A DNA stretch of 64,000 bases from contig CP090851.1 in assembly GCA_041879415.1 (NCBI GenBank), forward strand, positions 3,071,744 to 3,135,743, written 5' to 3'. This document shows, one piece after another, positions 47,631-58,297 of this stretch. Both the position numbers and the translations under genes were made by a program. Under the pieces are notes generated by a model. That model was not told the origin of the DNA. It made no database searches and was given only the letters and a program-made list of their open reading frames with translations. Source of the DNA: Vibrio chagasii (GTDB lineage: Bacteria > Pseudomonadota > Gammaproteobacteria > Enterobacterales > Vibrionaceae). Each line of letters opens with the position of its first letter. Position 1 is the first letter of the stretch.

Positions 47631-48170
47631 ATGAATCAGCCAATATCGCTGTATCTTAATTCTTTAATGAATGTAGATTGGCAAAGTACAGAAACATTTG
47701 ATTTTCCTAATGAAACCACCAAAGAGTGGCTGATGGAGCAGGGTTCTCTTTCCCGTAAGTTGGGTAAGTGTTGCCAACATCTGTCTGTGGAGTTGCTTCA
47801 CAATCAAGTTGTAGAACGCTCAATTGTGCAACAAGATGAGCAACACCTTTTATCATCGTCTGATTGCTTACTTCGCAAAGTAATTTTGAATGGGGATGAT
47901 GAACCATGGGTATTAGGCCGAACCTTAATTCCTCGAGTGACATTAGAAGATCAGCACTCAGACCTTTCTCAACAAGGTAATGTCCCGTTAGGGTTGACCG
48001 TTTTTAGTGCGGAGAACGTCGAGAGAGACGCGCTGCAAGTCGGTTGGGTTATCGCTGGCGACGAGCGATTACTCGCACGCCGCTCTCGATTATGGATGAA
48101 CCATAAACCGATGCTTGTAGCTGAACTGTTTTTACCAACATCACCCATTTACTCTAAGGAGAGTGTGTAA
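47631..48170 (+). CDS. ubiC: Chorismate lyase UbiC
   Basis: 179 aa from ATG 47631. UbiC splits chorismate into 4-hydroxybenzoate and pyruvate, the first committed ubiquinone step. Family marks are the LLRKVILNGDDEPWVLGRTL segment, where the Arg and Gly-Arg contact the substrate, and the C-terminal ARRSRLWMNHKPMLVAELF. A TTG at 47619 would add four residues; no ribosome site decides between them. ubiA starts directly after the stop codon. Confidence 0.93.
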   Translation: MNQPISLYLNSLMNVDWQSTETFDFPNETTKEWLMEQGSLSRKLGKCCQHLSVELLHNQVVERSIVQQDEQHLLSSSDCLLRKVILNGDDEPWVLGRTLIPRVTLEDQHSDLSQQGNVPLGLTVFSAENVERDALQVGWVIAGDERLLARRSRLWMNHKPMLVAELFLPTSPIYSKESV

Positions 48171-49025
48171 ATGCTTGCCACCAAAGCGAAAGCGTACTGG
48201 CAATTAACGCGAATGAATCGCCCGATTGGTACCTTGTTACTCCTTTGGCCTACGTTATGGTCGCTGATTATCGCCGCACAAGGTATGCCAGACTTGGATG
48301 TCTTGGTCGTCTTTGTATTAGGTGTCGTACTAATGCGTTCAGCAGGCTGCGTGATTAATGATTTTGCTGACCGTAAGGTGGATGGTCATGTAAAGCGTAC
48401 TAAGCAGCGCCCACTGCCGTCTGGTTTGGTGTCGAGTAAAGAAGCCGTTATCCTTTTTTTAGTGCTAGCCGTGATTTCATTCTTGCTAGTACTGACTATG
48501 AATCCGTTGACCATTAAGCTCTCTTTTATTGGGGTGGGTCTAGCGTTTATTTATCCTTTCATGAAGCGTTTTACGCATCTTCCACAGTTGTTCCTTGGCT
48601 TGGCGTTTAGCTGGGCTATTCCAATGGCATGGGCTGCACAAACCAATGAGCTACCAAGTATCGTTTGGTTTATCTTCGTGATTAATGCGCTGTGGACAAT
48701 CGCTTACGACACCCAATATGCGATGGTTGACCGAGACGATGATCTTAAGATTGGCATCAAGTCGACAGCAATTTTGTTTGGCCGTTTCGACAAGCTTATT
48801 GTTGGCTCACTACAGTTAGTGACTTTAGCGATGTTGATTGCGCTAGGCATGCATTACCACCTAGGTGATACTTTCTACTGGGCACTGTTGGTGGCAGGTG
48901 GTTTGTTTGTTTATCAACAACACCTGATGCGTCATCGCGATCGAGATTTATGTTTTCAAGCCTTCCTCAATAACAACTATGTAGGAATGGCCGTCACCAT
49001 TGGTTTGTTCATTACTTTCTGGTAA
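48171..49025 (+). CDS. ubiA: 4-hydroxybenzoate octaprenyltransferase UbiA
   Basis: 284 aa with about eight membrane helices. UbiA attaches the polyprenyl tail to 4-hydroxybenzoate. Both aspartate motifs are present: NDFADRKVD in the second helix region and [12 protein letters not shown] later; WPTLWSL at the N-terminus is also typical. Its ATG abuts the ubiC stop (TAAATG), so the two are coupled. A terminator follows. Confidence 0.97.
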   Translation: MLATKAKAYWQLTRMNRPIGTLLLLWPTLWSLIIAAQGMPDLDVLVVFVLGVVLMRSAGCVINDFADRKVDGHVKRTKQRPLPSGLVSSKEAVILFLVLAVISFLLVLTMNPLTIKLSFIGVGLAFIYPFMKRFTHLPQLFLGLAFSWAIPMAWAAQTNELPSIVWFIFVINALWTIAYDTQYAMVDRDDDLKIGIKSTAILFGRFDKLIVGSLQLVTLAMLIALGMHYHLGDTFYWALLVAGGLFVYQQHLMRHRDRDLCFQAFLNNNYVGMAVTIGLFITFW

Positions 49026-49053
49026 GCGATGGTTTGATAACAACAGCACAAAT

Positions 49054-49083
49054 AAAAAGGCACCCACAATGGGTGCCTTTTTT
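49054..49083. terminator. Bidirectional terminator between ubiA and plsB
   Basis: AAAAAGGCACCCA and TGGGTGCCTTTTTT form a long stem with a 3-nt loop between convergent genes. Confidence 0.93.
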
Positions 49084-49125
49084 GATCGTATTCAGCTTAG
49101 CGCTTAAAGCTAGCGAACCAACAAA

Positions 49126-51549
49126 TTACTCTGCTTGGTGGATGCTCTCTTGAATCGTCAAGCGAACTTCTGGGTAAAGCATTGAGTACAGAAGCTTAGC
49201 GAACTGCTGAGTCTTCTCTAAATCACAATTACCGTCGTTATCCAGGTATTGCTGCTGTTTGAGCGTAGCAAACATCGAAGCAAACACACCTTTATCGAAG
49301 AACTCAGGTGCGTTGATACCTTGCAGGCGACCTAGACGTTGTGCAATGTCTTGGCTCTTCTGCTCAAGGTCAGATTTATCCAGTTCAGGATTCTCTGCCA
49401 ATAGGTTAAGAGCAATCGAGTAACGCTGAAGTGTCTCTGAAATCGTACGACCTAGTAGCATTAGCGCTTGGCTGTTCGATTGGTTGATGGTGACTTGATT
49501 ATCAGACACAACTAGCATGCCTTGGCTAACCAATTCATCGATGATGTTCGACACCACACCTTCTAGCTGGTCTTCGTCGTAGCTCAAGAACAGCTCTTTC
49601 TTCAAGAACGGATAGATTGCCGCGACATTCTTTTGAATCGCATCGATCGTTAGCCCGTGCTGACGAATGGTCATTTGAGCAATTAACGATGGCAGCGCAA
49701 ACAGGTGAATGATGTTGTTGCGGTAGTAAGTCATCAGAATCGATTGGTGGCGGTCTAGTGAAATAATGTCACCCATTGAGTCTGACTCAATCAAGAACTT
49801 GTTTAGAGACTCTGCATGTTTCACCAACTCTTCCGCGCTGTCTTTTGGTACCGTAAATGTGTCTGAGTAAGGCACATTGTTAAGTAGAGACAGGTAGCAG
49901 TTGATTTGAGATACCAAAGAATCGCGAGACAATGCACGCTGACGTGATGCAAGCAGAGCGGTTGCACATAATGTCAGTGCGTTGGTTGCTGCCGCGTCGT
50001 TGATGTGTGTCATCATCTTGGTTGCCAGGTCATTAACCACTGGCGTCATCCATTGTGGCTTGCTGGTGCCCATTGGATCGATGTCTTTCGTCCACTCTGG
50101 AGAGTGTTCATTCAGGTATTGGTTAAGCTGAATCGGCTCACCGAAGTTCACGTAGCCCTTACCAAAGTTACGTAGCTTACGGATAGTACGAATCACTAGG
50201 CTCGCGTTTTCTTTCTCTTTACGCTTACCACGCAGTTCTTTTGCGTAAGTCGCTACTTCCATTACGTGCTCGTAGCCGATGTAAACAGGCACTAACGTTA
50301 CTGGGCGGTTCATGCCACGCAGCATTGCCTGAATCGTCATCGCTAGCATGCCGGTTTTCGCTTGTAGCAGACGACCGGTACGAGAACGGCCACCTTCACT
50401 AAAGTATTCTACCGAGTAACCTTTAGCGAACAGCTCAGCTAGGTACTCACGGAAGATCGTTGAGTACAGCTTGTTACCTTTAAAGCTACGACGAATGAAG
50501 AACGCACCACCGTGACGGAAAATCGGACCGGCAGGGAAGAAATTCAAGTTGATACCCGCAGCGATATGCGGAGGAACCATGCCTTCATGGTAAAGCACGT
50601 AAGACAACAGTAAGTAGTCCATATGGCTGCGGTGGCAAGGGACATAAACAATCTCGTGACCATCTTGTGCCAGCTTACGAACAGTTGAAGCGTTGTTGAT
50701 ATGTAGGCCTTGGTACAGCTTGTTCCACAACCAGCCAAGAATCTTCTCGCCACGTTTGATCAGTGAGTAAGAGAAGTTCGCTGCGATCTCATCCATGATG
50801 TCCTGAGCTTCTTTGCTCGCTTTCTCAATGGAGATGTTCTTTGACTTCGCTTCGTCTTCAATCGCCTTCTTGATCGCTTCTGATTTTAGTAGGCGATCGA
50901 ACAATGCTTGACGGCTTGGTAGGTTAGGACCAGAGGCTGCCAGTTTTTGGCGTGAGAAGTGAATGCGAGCTACACGCGCCAGCTTGTGTGCGATAGTGCT
51001 GTCGGTGCCGTGAGAGTTTGCCATGTAACGAAGAGATACCACAGGGCTGAATCGTACTAGACAGTCGCGGCCAGCGATTAAAACAGCGACTGATTTCTCT
51101 AAGCCGTTCATTGCTTGTAGGTAAGGCTTCTGGTTATTCTCTTTACCAGGTTTACGGCCCCACAATACAGTTGCAGGGATAACTTGCACATCCAGCTCTG
51201 AGTCGTCAGCATGCAGTGCAAGCAGCTCAGAGAAGACTTCAATAGAAGAGGCTGGGACGTAATCATCATCTTGTAGCAGCGTTTTGCGTGAAGAGATAAA
51301 AACGTAGCGTGGCAGTGATTTACCACTGATTTCAAGCTTGCTTAACGGATCCGGTAAACCCAGTTCTAGCGCGTGCTTTTGTAGTGTCAGTAGGTCGACG
51401 CTTGAGCGAAACGGTAAGGCGTATACAATTGGTTTGCCTAAATCAATGTTCAAATCTTCAACTGGATTCGAAGGGATTGATGTGCCTTTTACCAATACGG
51501 ATAAAGGTAGCTTCATTAATGAACGTGAAAAAGATTGTCCAGAAGACAT
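49126..51549 (-). CDS. plsB: Glycerol-3-phosphate acyltransferase PlsB
   Basis: 807 aa, same length as E. coli PlsB. It makes lysophosphatidic acid from glycerol 3-phosphate and acyl-ACP or acyl-CoA at the inner membrane. Block I is CHRSHMD at 305-311 (His306, Asp311), block II lies in [11 protein letters not shown], block III is [10 protein letters not shown] and block IV is [11 protein letters not shown]. It diverges from dgkA across 221 nt, the plsB-dgkA-lexA order seen in E. coli. No strong ribosome site is seen upstream. Confidence 0.97.
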   Translation of the reverse strand: MSSGQSFSRSLMKLPLSVLVKGTSIPSNPVEDLNIDLGKPIVYALPFRSSVDLLTLQKHALELGLPDPLSKLEISGKSLPRYVFISSRKTLLQDDDYVPASSIEVFSELLALHADDSELDVQVIPATVLWGRKPGKENNQKPYLQAMNGLEKSVAVLIAGRDCLVRFSPVVSLRYMANSHGTDSTIAHKLARVARIHFSRQKLAASGPNLPSRQALFDRLLKSEAIKKAIEDEAKSKNISIEKASKEAQDIMDEIAANFSYSLIKRGEKILGWLWNKLYQGLHINNASTVRKLAQDGHEIVYVPCHRSHMDYLLLSYVLYHEGMVPPHIAAGINLNFFPAGPIFRHGGAFFIRRSFKGNKLYSTIFREYLAELFAKGYSVEYFSEGGRSRTGRLLQAKTGMLAMTIQAMLRGMNRPVTLVPVYIGYEHVMEVATYAKELRGKRKEKENASLVIRTIRKLRNFGKGYVNFGEPIQLNQYLNEHSPEWTKDIDPMGTSKPQWMTPVVNDLATKMMTHINDAAATNALTLCATALLASRQRALSRDSLVSQINCYLSLLNNVPYSDTFTVPKDSAEELVKHAESLNKFLIESDSMGDIISLDRHQSILMTYYRNNIIHLFALPSLIAQMTIRQHGLTIDAIQKNVAAIYPFLKKELFLSYDEDQLEGVVSNIIDELVSQGMLVVSDNQVTINQSNSQALMLLGRTISETLQRYSIALNLLAENPELDKSDLEQKSQDIAQRLGRLQGINAPEFFDKGVFASMFATLKQQQYLDNDGNCDLEKTQQFAKLLYSMLYPEVRLTIQESIHQAE

Positions 51550-51770
51550 ATAGGTTCACAGCCTCAATAGTTATTTCAATGTGCTTAAGCGTATCTCTAT
51601 TTCTATGATGAGAGAGGGTAACCCCTTCAAGTAAAATAGGGATAAGCCTAGGCGTAAATTTAATCGATGCAAGAATACCAGAAACTGGTCTAACCTTTTA
51701 ATGGAAATAGTCATATTGCCGTTAAGTTTGTGGAATATCATTCATCGACTGATTGAGTATAGGGTTAAAA

Positions 51771-52133
51771 ATGACCAAAAAATCAAACACTGGATTTAAA
51801 CGTATCGTGAAAGCAGCGGGCTTTTCATGGCAAGGCATCACAAGTTCGTTTAAAAACGAGGCGGCCTTTCGACAAGAAGTATTCATGGCTGCGGTTCTGA
51901 TTCCGTTGGCGTTTTACCTTGATGTCAGCCAAGTTGAACGAATCTTAATGGTGTCCTCGATTGTACTGGTGATGGTTGTTGAGCTCATTAATACTGCAAT
52001 TGAAGCGGTTGTAGATCGTATTGGGAGTGAACATCATGAGCTTTCAGGAATGGCGAAAGATGTCGGTTCGGCAGCCGTTTTCATCTGTTTAGCGCTAGCG
52101 GCTTATGTGTGGTTCGAGATCTTGGTTTTGTAA
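51771..52133 (+). CDS. dgkA: Diacylglycerol kinase DgkA
   Basis: 120 aa with three membrane helices. DgkA phosphorylates diacylglycerol in the inner membrane, recycling the by-product of osmoregulated glucan and LPS modification. Family motifs are SFKNEAAFRQE, VVELINTAIEAVVDR (the Glu and Asn are catalytic) and AKDVGSAAVF. ATG 51771 has AGGG upstream; a TTG six codons earlier is less likely. lexA lies 94 nt downstream behind its own SOS boxes. Confidence 0.96.
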   Translation: MTKKSNTGFKRIVKAAGFSWQGITSSFKNEAAFRQEVFMAAVLIPLAFYLDVSQVERILMVSSIVLVMVVELINTAIEAVVDRIGSEHHELSGMAKDVGSAAVFICLALAAYVWFEILVL

Positions 52134-52184
52134 TTAGCGAAAAATGAACTAAAAACAACCAATTGCTTTGCTTTTGTCCAGTTA

Positions 52185-52220
52185 CTGGATATACTCACAG
52201 TCAACTGTATAAAAAGACAG
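52185..52220 (+). promoter_or_regulatory. Two LexA (SOS) boxes before lexA
   Basis: CTGGATATACTCACAG (52185-52200) and CTGTATAAAAAGACAG (52205-52220) both match CTG-N10-CAG, separated by 4 nt and ending 7 nt before the lexA ATG. A tandem pair here matches the E. coli lexA operator and implies autorepression. Confidence 0.9.
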
Positions 52221-52227
52221 GTGAATC

Positions 52228-52848
52228 ATGAAGCCGTTAACGCCCCGCCAACAACAAGTCTTTGACCTTATCAAAGGTAAGATCGAAGATTCCGGTATGC
52301 CACCGACACGTGCAGAAATTGCCCGTGAATTAGGCTTCCGTTCTGCTAATGCTGCAGAAGAACATTTGAAAGCTCTTGCTCGTAAAGAAGCGATTGAGAT
52401 TATCCCGGGTGCGTCTCGTGGTATTCGTATTTTGCTTGAAGATGCAGCAAACGAAGAGCAAGGCCTGCCTCTGATCGGTCAGGTTGCCGCTGGTGAACCT
52501 ATCTTGGCTCAAGAGCATGTAGAAATGCATTACCAAGTCGATCCAGGCATGTTTAAACCTCAAGCTGACTTCTTACTTCGCGTAAATGGCGAAAGTATGA
52601 AAGACATCGGTATTATGGATGGTGACCTGCTTGCTGTTCACAAAACCCAAGATGTCCGCGATGGTCAGGTTGTGGTTGCTCGTGTTGATGATGATGTAAC
52701 GGTAAAGCGTCTAGAACGTAAAGGTTCTACAGTGCTGTTACACGCTGAAAACGAAGAGTTTTCTCCAATCCGTGTCGATCTAGAATCTCAACACTTGTCT
52801 ATTGAAGGCCTTGCTGTTGGTATTATTCGCAATACGGACTGGATGTAA
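52228..52848 (+). CDS. lexA: SOS repressor LexA
   Basis: 206 aa. The N-terminal winged helix ([22 protein letters not shown]) binds SOS boxes. The C-terminal peptidase domain has the Ala88-Gly89 cleavage site (QVAAGEP), nucleophile Ser123 (NGESMKD) and Lys160. RecA filaments trigger self-cleavage after DNA damage. The neighbours dgkA upstream and dinF downstream match the E. coli locus, with a methyltransferase gene inserted between lexA and dinF. Confidence 0.98.
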   Translation: MKPLTPRQQQVFDLIKGKIEDSGMPPTRAEIARELGFRSANAAEEHLKALARKEAIEIIPGASRGIRILLEDAANEEQGLPLIGQVAAGEPILAQEHVEMHYQVDPGMFKPQADFLLRVNGESMKDIGIMDGDLLAVHKTQDVRDGQVVVARVDDDVTVKRLERKGSTVLLHAENEEFSPIRVDLESQHLSIEGLAVGIIRNTDWM

Positions 52849-52894
52849 TCAGTACAAACATCTTATTGATATTTATTCTCAATAACTTGTTATT

Positions 52895-52913
52895 GTAATT
52901 GATATTCATTATC
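52895..52913 (+). promoter_or_regulatory. Fur box upstream of the methyltransferase gene
   Basis: GTAATTGATATTCATTATC matches the 19-bp Fur consensus GATAATGATAATCATTATC at 15 positions. A weaker Fur-like match overlaps about 52862-52880. It is 33 nt before the likely start at 52946, well placed for iron-dependent repression. Confidence 0.65.
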
Positions 52914-52945
52914 ATCTTCTTTGTCGAGATACAAGGAAGATGATG

Positions 52946-53824
52946 ATGCCAATCCAAACCAAGCCTAAAATAAAGCCGCTTATAGCTAAGCCGCGCTCCT
53001 TTGATCAAAAGGTTTCTGCTGATCAAGCGTCTGCACATCAAGAACTTCAAGTTCCGACAAATCTCGTTCAACACCTTTGGTTTCGCAGCCGAGAAAGCCT
53101 TGCCGATGATGGTCTCGTTTATGATCCTATTGCAGCTCAGGCCTGTAAGCGTTGTCAATTAGCGCCAGAATGCCTTACTGGTGAACTCGACCAGCAACAA
53201 CTTCTCTATGCGACATTGACTCAACTTTGCGATTCTCAAGTTCAGCAGTTCCTATCTCACAACCCAGATGCTTGGATTATTAACGTGGGAGCGGGCCTCG
53301 ACACCCGTTTTTACCGATTAGACAATGGCCGCTGTCACTGGGTAGAGTTGGATGTGACCGAGAACCTACTTTGGCGACAACGTTTGTTCCACAAAAATGA
53401 ACGCTACCGCTTGGAGTGTGGTTCAGTAGATGACCTGACTTGGTTAGATGAACTCAATATTCCGGAGCAAGCTTCGGTAATGGTGGTGTGTGAACATGCA
53501 CTGCTAGATTGCAATGAGCAGCAAACTGCGCACTTTATTCAATCGCTGAGCCGTTACTTTACTCATGCACATGCGTGTGTGGTGCTAGCGGGCGATAAGA
53601 GCTCAAGTACTTTAGGTAAGAAGCTGGGCTCTGGTGACTATGCACATGGCTTATCTTCTCCAGTCGACAGCATTCTTAATTGGCTACCGTGGGCGCAGTG
53701 GGTTAAAGCATTTTCGCCATTAGAGCAGCAATGTAATCGTTGGAAGTTATGGCAGCGACTATTATGCAAAATTTCCCAGGTTAAAAAGCGTTTAACGCCG
53801 CAGTTGGTATTAGTGAAGTGGTAG
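52946..53824 (+). CDS. SAM-dependent methyltransferase (leucine-carboxyl-methyltransferase-like)
   Basis: 292 aa. The SAM loop is INVGAGLDTRFYRLD, followed by WVELDVTENLLWRQRLF, a pattern of the LCM/Tcmp group of class I methyltransferases. YDPIAAQAC near residue 60 is also typical. Members methylate carboxyl or hydroxyl groups in secondary metabolism; the substrate here is unknown. Three ATGs occur in a row (52940, 52943, 52946); 52946 has the best spacing from AAGGA. A Fur box lies upstream. dinF starts 119 nt downstream. Confidence 0.83.
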   Translation: MPIQTKPKIKPLIAKPRSFDQKVSADQASAHQELQVPTNLVQHLWFRSRESLADDGLVYDPIAAQACKRCQLAPECLTGELDQQQLLYATLTQLCDSQVQQFLSHNPDAWIINVGAGLDTRFYRLDNGRCHWVELDVTENLLWRQRLFHKNERYRLECGSVDDLTWLDELNIPEQASVMVVCEHALLDCNEQQTAHFIQSLSRYFTHAHACVVLAGDKSSSTLGKKLGSGDYAHGLSSPVDSILNWLPWAQWVKAFSPLEQQCNRWKLWQRLLCKISQVKKRLTPQLVLVKW

Positions 53825-53943
53825 CGCCAGAGCAGCACTACTTACACATACTCGAAGCCACATCTGTTATAAGCCAAAATTTCACAACATAGTGAAAGCA
53901 CACTCACTAGGTTAAACTATCGCCTCTAATCAAAGAGGTGGTC

Positions 53944-55299
53944 GTGAAGCTATTTAATTCCCCAACTATTTTTCAAACGCTATCCAATCAAGCAATGCAC
54001 AAACAAGTGCTGTTGCTCGCGATCCCGATGGTGCTTTCTAATATCACTGTTCCACTGCTGGGCTTAGTGGATGCTGCTGTTATCGGTCACTTAGAACATT
54101 CTTGGTACCTAGGAGGTGTAGCGTTAGGTGGCACCATGATCAGTGTGACCTTTTGGTTGCTTGGTTTCTTACGTATGTCGACAACCGGCCTTGCCGCACA
54201 GTCTTACGGTGCAAATGATGGCAAGCAGCTTGGTTTGGTCTTCGTGCAGGGCGTGACCATGGCTCTCGGGTTTGCTGGTGTCTTCTTGCTATTACATGGC
54301 TTAGTGGCTGATCTGGTTTTTTCATTAAGTAGCGCCAGTGACCAAGTGAAGCATTACGGTCAACAGTATTTCTCCATTCGAGCATGGAGTGCACCGGCAG
54401 CACTGACGAATTTCGTTATTTTGGGGTGGCTACTTGGAACTCAGAATGCGAAAGCGCCGATGTGGATGGTGATTATTACTAACATCACCAATATCGTGTT
54501 AGACGTTGTTTTTGTGATTGGTCTCGGCTGGCAGGTGGAAGGTGCTGCACTGGCATCGGTATTGGCTGACTATGCAGGTCTAACGTTTGGACTGCTCTGC
54601 GTTTATCGGATCTGGCTAAAGAGACAGTTGCCAGATCCGTGGACTTTGATTAAGAAAACCAGCCAAGGATTAAGTCGCTTCGTAAAACTGAATCGCGATA
54701 TTTTCCTGCGTTCCCTGTGTCTGCAAGCCACGTTTACTTTCATGACTTTCCAAGGAGCAAGCTTTGGTGATGATGTCGTGGCTGCCAATGCGGTATTGAT
54801 GAGTTTCCTGATGATCATCTCTTACGGAATGGATGGCTTTGCGTATGCGATGGAAGCTATGGTGGGCAAGGCGATAGGAGCGAAAGACAAAGATGAATTA
54901 AATCAGTCGTTGATCGGTACCTTCTTCTGGAGCTTCAATATTTGTTTGGTTCTGACCATAGTGTTCGCGATAGCTGGGTCTAACTTAATCAATATGATCA
55001 CCACCATCCCAGATGTAAAAAGCCAAGCTGAGGTGTATCTGCCTTGGTTAATCGCAATGCCGCTGGTTTCAATGTGGTGCTTCTTACTCGATGGTATTTT
55101 TGTTGGAGCAACCAAAGGCAAGGACATGCGTAATAGTATGTTTGTCGCGACCTGCAGTTTCTTTGCGATTTTCTTCCTAGCGTCCAGTTTAGAAAATCAT
55201 GCTCTGTGGCTTGCGATGCTGAGTTTTATGGCAATGCGCGGTATTGGCCTTGGTGTGTTATTTGTTTCTCAGTGGAAGAAGGGCGAATTTCTCGCCTAG
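53944..55299 (+). CDS. dinF: MATE-family efflux protein DinF
   Basis: 451 aa with twelve membrane helices. MATE proteins export organic cations or drugs against Na+ or H+. The N-terminal LLLAIPMVLSNITVPLLGLV is the usual first helix (VD of TM1 follows), and STTGLAAQSYGAND is the DinF-type loop after TM2-3. GTG 53944 is chosen because GAGG lies 5 nt upstream; a GTG at 53938 overlaps that site. It is near lexA as in E. coli, but I see no SOS box in its own upstream region. Confidence 0.92.
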   Translation: MKLFNSPTIFQTLSNQAMHKQVLLLAIPMVLSNITVPLLGLVDAAVIGHLEHSWYLGGVALGGTMISVTFWLLGFLRMSTTGLAAQSYGANDGKQLGLVFVQGVTMALGFAGVFLLLHGLVADLVFSLSSASDQVKHYGQQYFSIRAWSAPAALTNFVILGWLLGTQNAKAPMWMVIITNITNIVLDVVFVIGLGWQVEGAALASVLADYAGLTFGLLCVYRIWLKRQLPDPWTLIKKTSQGLSRFVKLNRDIFLRSLCLQATFTFMTFQGASFGDDVVAANAVLMSFLMIISYGMDGFAYAMEAMVGKAIGAKDKDELNQSLIGTFFWSFNICLVLTIVFAIAGSNLINMITTIPDVKSQAEVYLPWLIAMPLVSMWCFLLDGIFVGATKGKDMRNSMFVATCSFFAIFFLASSLENHALWLAMLSFMAMRGIGLGVLFVSQWKKGEFLA

Positions 55300-55395
55300 T
55301 TATAATGGGTAAAAATAAAAGGTGTACAGGTCAAAGGGCATTTAGAACATCATGATCTAATTACTCTTGGTGCTATATTTTTCAATACCTTAAAT

Positions 55396-55424
55396 AAAAA
55401 CAGCAAGCTCATGGCTTGCTGTTT
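55396..55424 (-). terminator. Terminator of sthA
   Basis: Read on the minus strand, ACAGCAAGCCATGAGCTTGCTGT is followed by TTTTTATTT, 47 nt after the sthA stop. It may also act on dinF. Confidence 0.85.
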
Positions 55425-55470
55425 ATGTATTTGGCCTATGGGTGGTCAAATACTCCTACTAGTTCTTTAT

Positions 55471-56871
55471 TTAGAATAAACGGTTAAGGCCGTTAAGAGC
55501 GGCAACACGATACGCCTCAGCCATTGTAGGGTAGTTAAAGGTGGTATTAACGAAGTACTCGATAGTATTCGCTTCGCCTTTTTGCTCCATGATTGCTTGG
55601 CCGATGTGAATAATTTCTGCGGCACGCTCACCAAATACGTGGATACCTAGAATCTCTTTGGTTTCACGATGGAACAGAATCTTCAAGCTACCGATGTCTT
55701 TGCCCGCGATTTGAGCGCGAGCTAAGTGTTTGAATGAAGAACGTCCAACTTCATAAGGTACTTTCGCTGCTGTCAGCTCTTGCTCGGTTTTACCAACAGA
55801 GCTAATTTCAGGGATGGTGTAGATTCCCGTTGGGATATCTTCAATCAAGTGACCTTCTGCTTCACCTTTAACAATCGCTTGCGCAACAAAACGACCTTGG
55901 TCATAAGCAGCACTTGCCAGGCTAGGGTAGCCAATCACATCACCGACCGCGTATACATGGTCAACGTTGGTTTGGTAATTGGTGTTTACTGATACCTGAC
56001 CACGAGAGTCTGCCTCTAGACCAACCGCACCTAAGTTCAGTTTGTCAGTGTTACCGGTTCGACCATTGGCATACAGTAAGCAGTCTGCACGCATCTTTTT
56101 GCCTGACTCTAGGTGAATGATCACGCCATCATCAGTCCCTTCGATTTTCTCGAAAGTTTCATCGTTACGAATTACAACGCCACTGTTCCAGAAGTGGTAA
56201 GAAAGCGCATCAGAGGTTTCATTATCTAGGAATGACAACAGGCGATCTCGAGTATTAATGAGATCGGTTTTTACGCCCAAACCACGGAAGATAGACGCGT
56301 ACTCACAACCGATAACACCAGCACCATAGATGATGATGTGTTGAGGGTCGTGTTTAAGAGAAAGAATAGAGTCGCTGTCGTAGATGCGTTCATGCAGAAA
56401 GTCGACGTTCTCTGGTTGATAAGGGCGAGAACCCGTCGCAATGACAAACTTGTCAGCACTGTAGTGCTCTTCCGTACCATCACTTTGCATTACAGAAATA
56501 GAGTGAGAATCAATAAAGCGCGCTGTACCGAATACTAGTGTACATTGGTTACGATCGTAGAAGCCTTGGCGCAGTCGTGTCTGTTTATCGATAACGGATT
56601 TCGCATGCCCCAGAATATTGGAAAACGTCGAGTGAATGCTTTTGTTGTTCTGACAGAACAGAGGGTTGTTATTAAATTCGATGATACGGCTTACAGCATG
56701 ACGCAGAGCTTTTGAAGGAATGGTTCCCCAGTGGGTACAACCACCACCAACGCTGCTCTCTTTTTCAATGATTGCAACGTTCAACCCGGCTTTGGTTAAT
56801 CCCATCGCTGCCCCTTCGCCTCCGGGGCCACTACCAATTACGATTACATCAAAGTGGTTGGAGTGTGGCAT
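55471..56871 (-). CDS. sthA: Soluble pyridine nucleotide transhydrogenase SthA
   Basis: 466-aa flavoprotein that moves hydride from NADPH to NAD+. The FAD motif [13 protein letters not shown], the NAD motif [17 protein letters not shown] and the second FAD motif [20 protein letters not shown] are all visible. The redox-active disulfide of related enzymes is broken: [16 protein letters not shown] has one Cys, with Thr in the second position, as is normal for SthA. It diverges from fabR, matching E. coli (sthA, fabR, yijD, trmA, btuB, murI). Confidence 0.97.
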   Translation of the reverse strand: MPHSNHFDVIVIGSGPGGEGAAMGLTKAGLNVAIIEKESSVGGGCTHWGTIPSKALRHAVSRIIEFNNNPLFCQNNKSIHSTFSNILGHAKSVIDKQTRLRQGFYDRNQCTLVFGTARFIDSHSISVMQSDGTEEHYSADKFVIATGSRPYQPENVDFLHERIYDSDSILSLKHDPQHIIIYGAGVIGCEYASIFRGLGVKTDLINTRDRLLSFLDNETSDALSYHFWNSGVVIRNDETFEKIEGTDDGVIIHLESGKKMRADCLLYANGRTGNTDKLNLGAVGLEADSRGQVSVNTNYQTNVDHVYAVGDVIGYPSLASAAYDQGRFVAQAIVKGEAEGHLIEDIPTGIYTIPEISSVGKTEQELTAAKVPYEVGRSSFKHLARAQIAGKDIGSLKILFHRETKEILGIHVFGERAAEIIHIGQAIMEQKGEANTIEYFVNTTFNYPTMAEAYRVAALNGLNRLF

Positions 56872-57198
56872 AGATATCTTCCTTGTTATATTTGATTAAC
56901 ATTGCTGTAGCGGGATTTTAACTGATTCTGTTCTTGCGTACATGAAAAGGACATCAGAGAGTCGGCGGGATCACGCAGTGCTAGCGAAAAAATAATATTT
57001 GGTATGTCGTATGTCTCCAAATGGCGGTGTGGATATTGAAATTTTTTCTGCGAACGTATTTACTGCGGTACGTGAACAAAGAGGCGTGTTTGGTGTCTTA
57101 TATAACCGGAGTATCTTATATAAATAAGTGATTCGCGTTATATTGAACAGAGTATTAGACATGCCTGTTTAGGCTGTAAAAGAAGAAATTGATAAAGT
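56872..57198. promoter_or_regulatory. sthA-fabR divergent promoter region with 10-bp direct repeat
   Basis: The 327-nt gap has no gene. The decamer TCTTATATAA occurs twice, at 57096-57105 and 57114-57123, an 18-nt period. One plausible promoter toward fabR is TTGGTG (57090-57095) with TATCTT 16 nt later, which overlaps both repeats. No FabR-type palindrome was recognised. Confidence 0.4.
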
Positions 57199-57840
57199 AT
57201 GAAACCAATGGGCATTCGCGCACAGCAAAAAGAAAAAACTCGTCGCAGCTTAATCGATGCAGCATTTAGCCAACTCAGTGCAGATCGTAGTTTTTCCAAC
57301 CTAAGCTTGAGAGAAGTCGCTCGTGAGGCTGGAATAGCACCGACTTCCTTTTATCGTCACTTCAAAGACATGGATGAGCTTGGCTTAACCATGGTAGATG
57401 AGGGTGGCTTACTATTGCGCCAGCTAATGCGTCAAGCTAGGCAGCGTATAGTAAAAGAAGGCAGTGTTATTCGCACATCGGTTGAAACCTTTATGGAGTT
57501 CATTGAAAGCAGCCCTAACGTATTCAGACTGTTATTGCGAGAGCGCTCAGGAACTTCATTTGAGTTTCGTACAGCGGTGGCTCGTGAAATACAGCACTTT
57601 TCTGCGGAGTTAACCGAATACCTAATCACGACTGGCATGACACGAGATGAAGCTTTTACGCAAGCCGAAGCTTCGGTCATATTGGTCTTTAACTCAGGGG
57701 CAGAAGCATTAGATTTAGATCGACGTCAGCGAGACGAACTGGCTGAGCGCTTGATCATGCAATTGCGAATGATGGCCAAAGGGGCTTTTTGGTATCGTAA
57801 AGAACGTGAACGTAACCGATTAAAAGGCGGGATAGAATAA
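57199..57840 (+). CDS. fabR: Fatty-acid biosynthesis repressor FabR
   Basis: 213-aa TetR-family regulator that represses fabA and fabB in response to the unsaturated/saturated acyl pool. The DNA-binding part is nearly identical to E. coli Fab[21 protein letters not shown], then [21 protein letters not shown] second ATG at 57208 matches the E. coli start better (MGIRAQQ); neither has a clear ribosome site. Its stop shares one base with the yijD start (TAATG). Confidence 0.96.
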   Translation: MKPMGIRAQQKEKTRRSLIDAAFSQLSADRSFSNLSLREVAREAGIAPTSFYRHFKDMDELGLTMVDEGGLLLRQLMRQARQRIVKEGSVIRTSVETFMEFIESSPNVFRLLLRERSGTSFEFRTAVAREIQHFSAELTEYLITTGMTRDEAFTQAEASVILVFNSGAEALDLDRRQRDELAERLIMQLRMMAKGAFWYRKERERNRLKGGIE

Positions 57841-58211
57841 TGTCGAATGAAAATAATACTGTAAACCGTGGCTCAGAAAGAAAAACACTGGTACTGGCTC
57901 TGATTGCTGGTGTGTGTGGCGATGCACTTTTATCTTGGGTAACAATGAGCGAAGTGGGCTTCTCAATCTTCCCACTGATTGCTTTAGTTTTAGCTGTACA
58001 AGCACTTTACCAAGAGTACTTAACTAACCCAGTATCGGAAGATATCCCGCTAGTAGGTTTGGCGTGTTTCTTCGTGGGCGCATTTGGTCACTCTGCGTTT
58101 GTGAAAGCACAACACCCAGATGCGGGTTCAAACTTCTTCGCGATTATCGTCGCAATGTTACTGCTTGCTTGGGTTGGTAAGAAGTTAGGTTTTATCGGTA
58201 AGACAGCTTAA
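57840..58211 (+). CDS. yijD: YijD-family inner-membrane protein
   Basis: 123 aa with four membrane helices (about 17-35, 38-56, 65-85, 95-115). The sequence RKTLVLALIAGVCGDALLSW is typical of DUF1422/YijD. It is coupled to fabR by a one-base overlap, as in E. coli, so a membrane-lipid role is suspected, but no function is established. Confidence 0.92.
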   Translation: MSNENNTVNRGSERKTLVLALIAGVCGDALLSWVTMSEVGFSIFPLIALVLAVQALYQEYLTNPVSEDIPLVGLACFFVGAFGHSAFVKAQHPDAGSNFFAIIVAMLLLAWVGKKLGFIGKTA

Positions 58212-58225
58212 GCCAACCTATAAAT

Positions 58226-58255
58226 AAAAAAACGAGCCGTTCGGCTCGTTTTTTT
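58226..58255. terminator. Bidirectional terminator between yijD and trmA
   Basis: AAACGAGCCG and CGGCTCGTTT form a 10-bp stem with a 2-nt loop; A and T runs flank it between convergent genes. Confidence 0.93.
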
Positions 58256-58297
58256 GTATCTGCAGTTTGGCTTTTACCTAGATTAGGAGGGCGAGTA

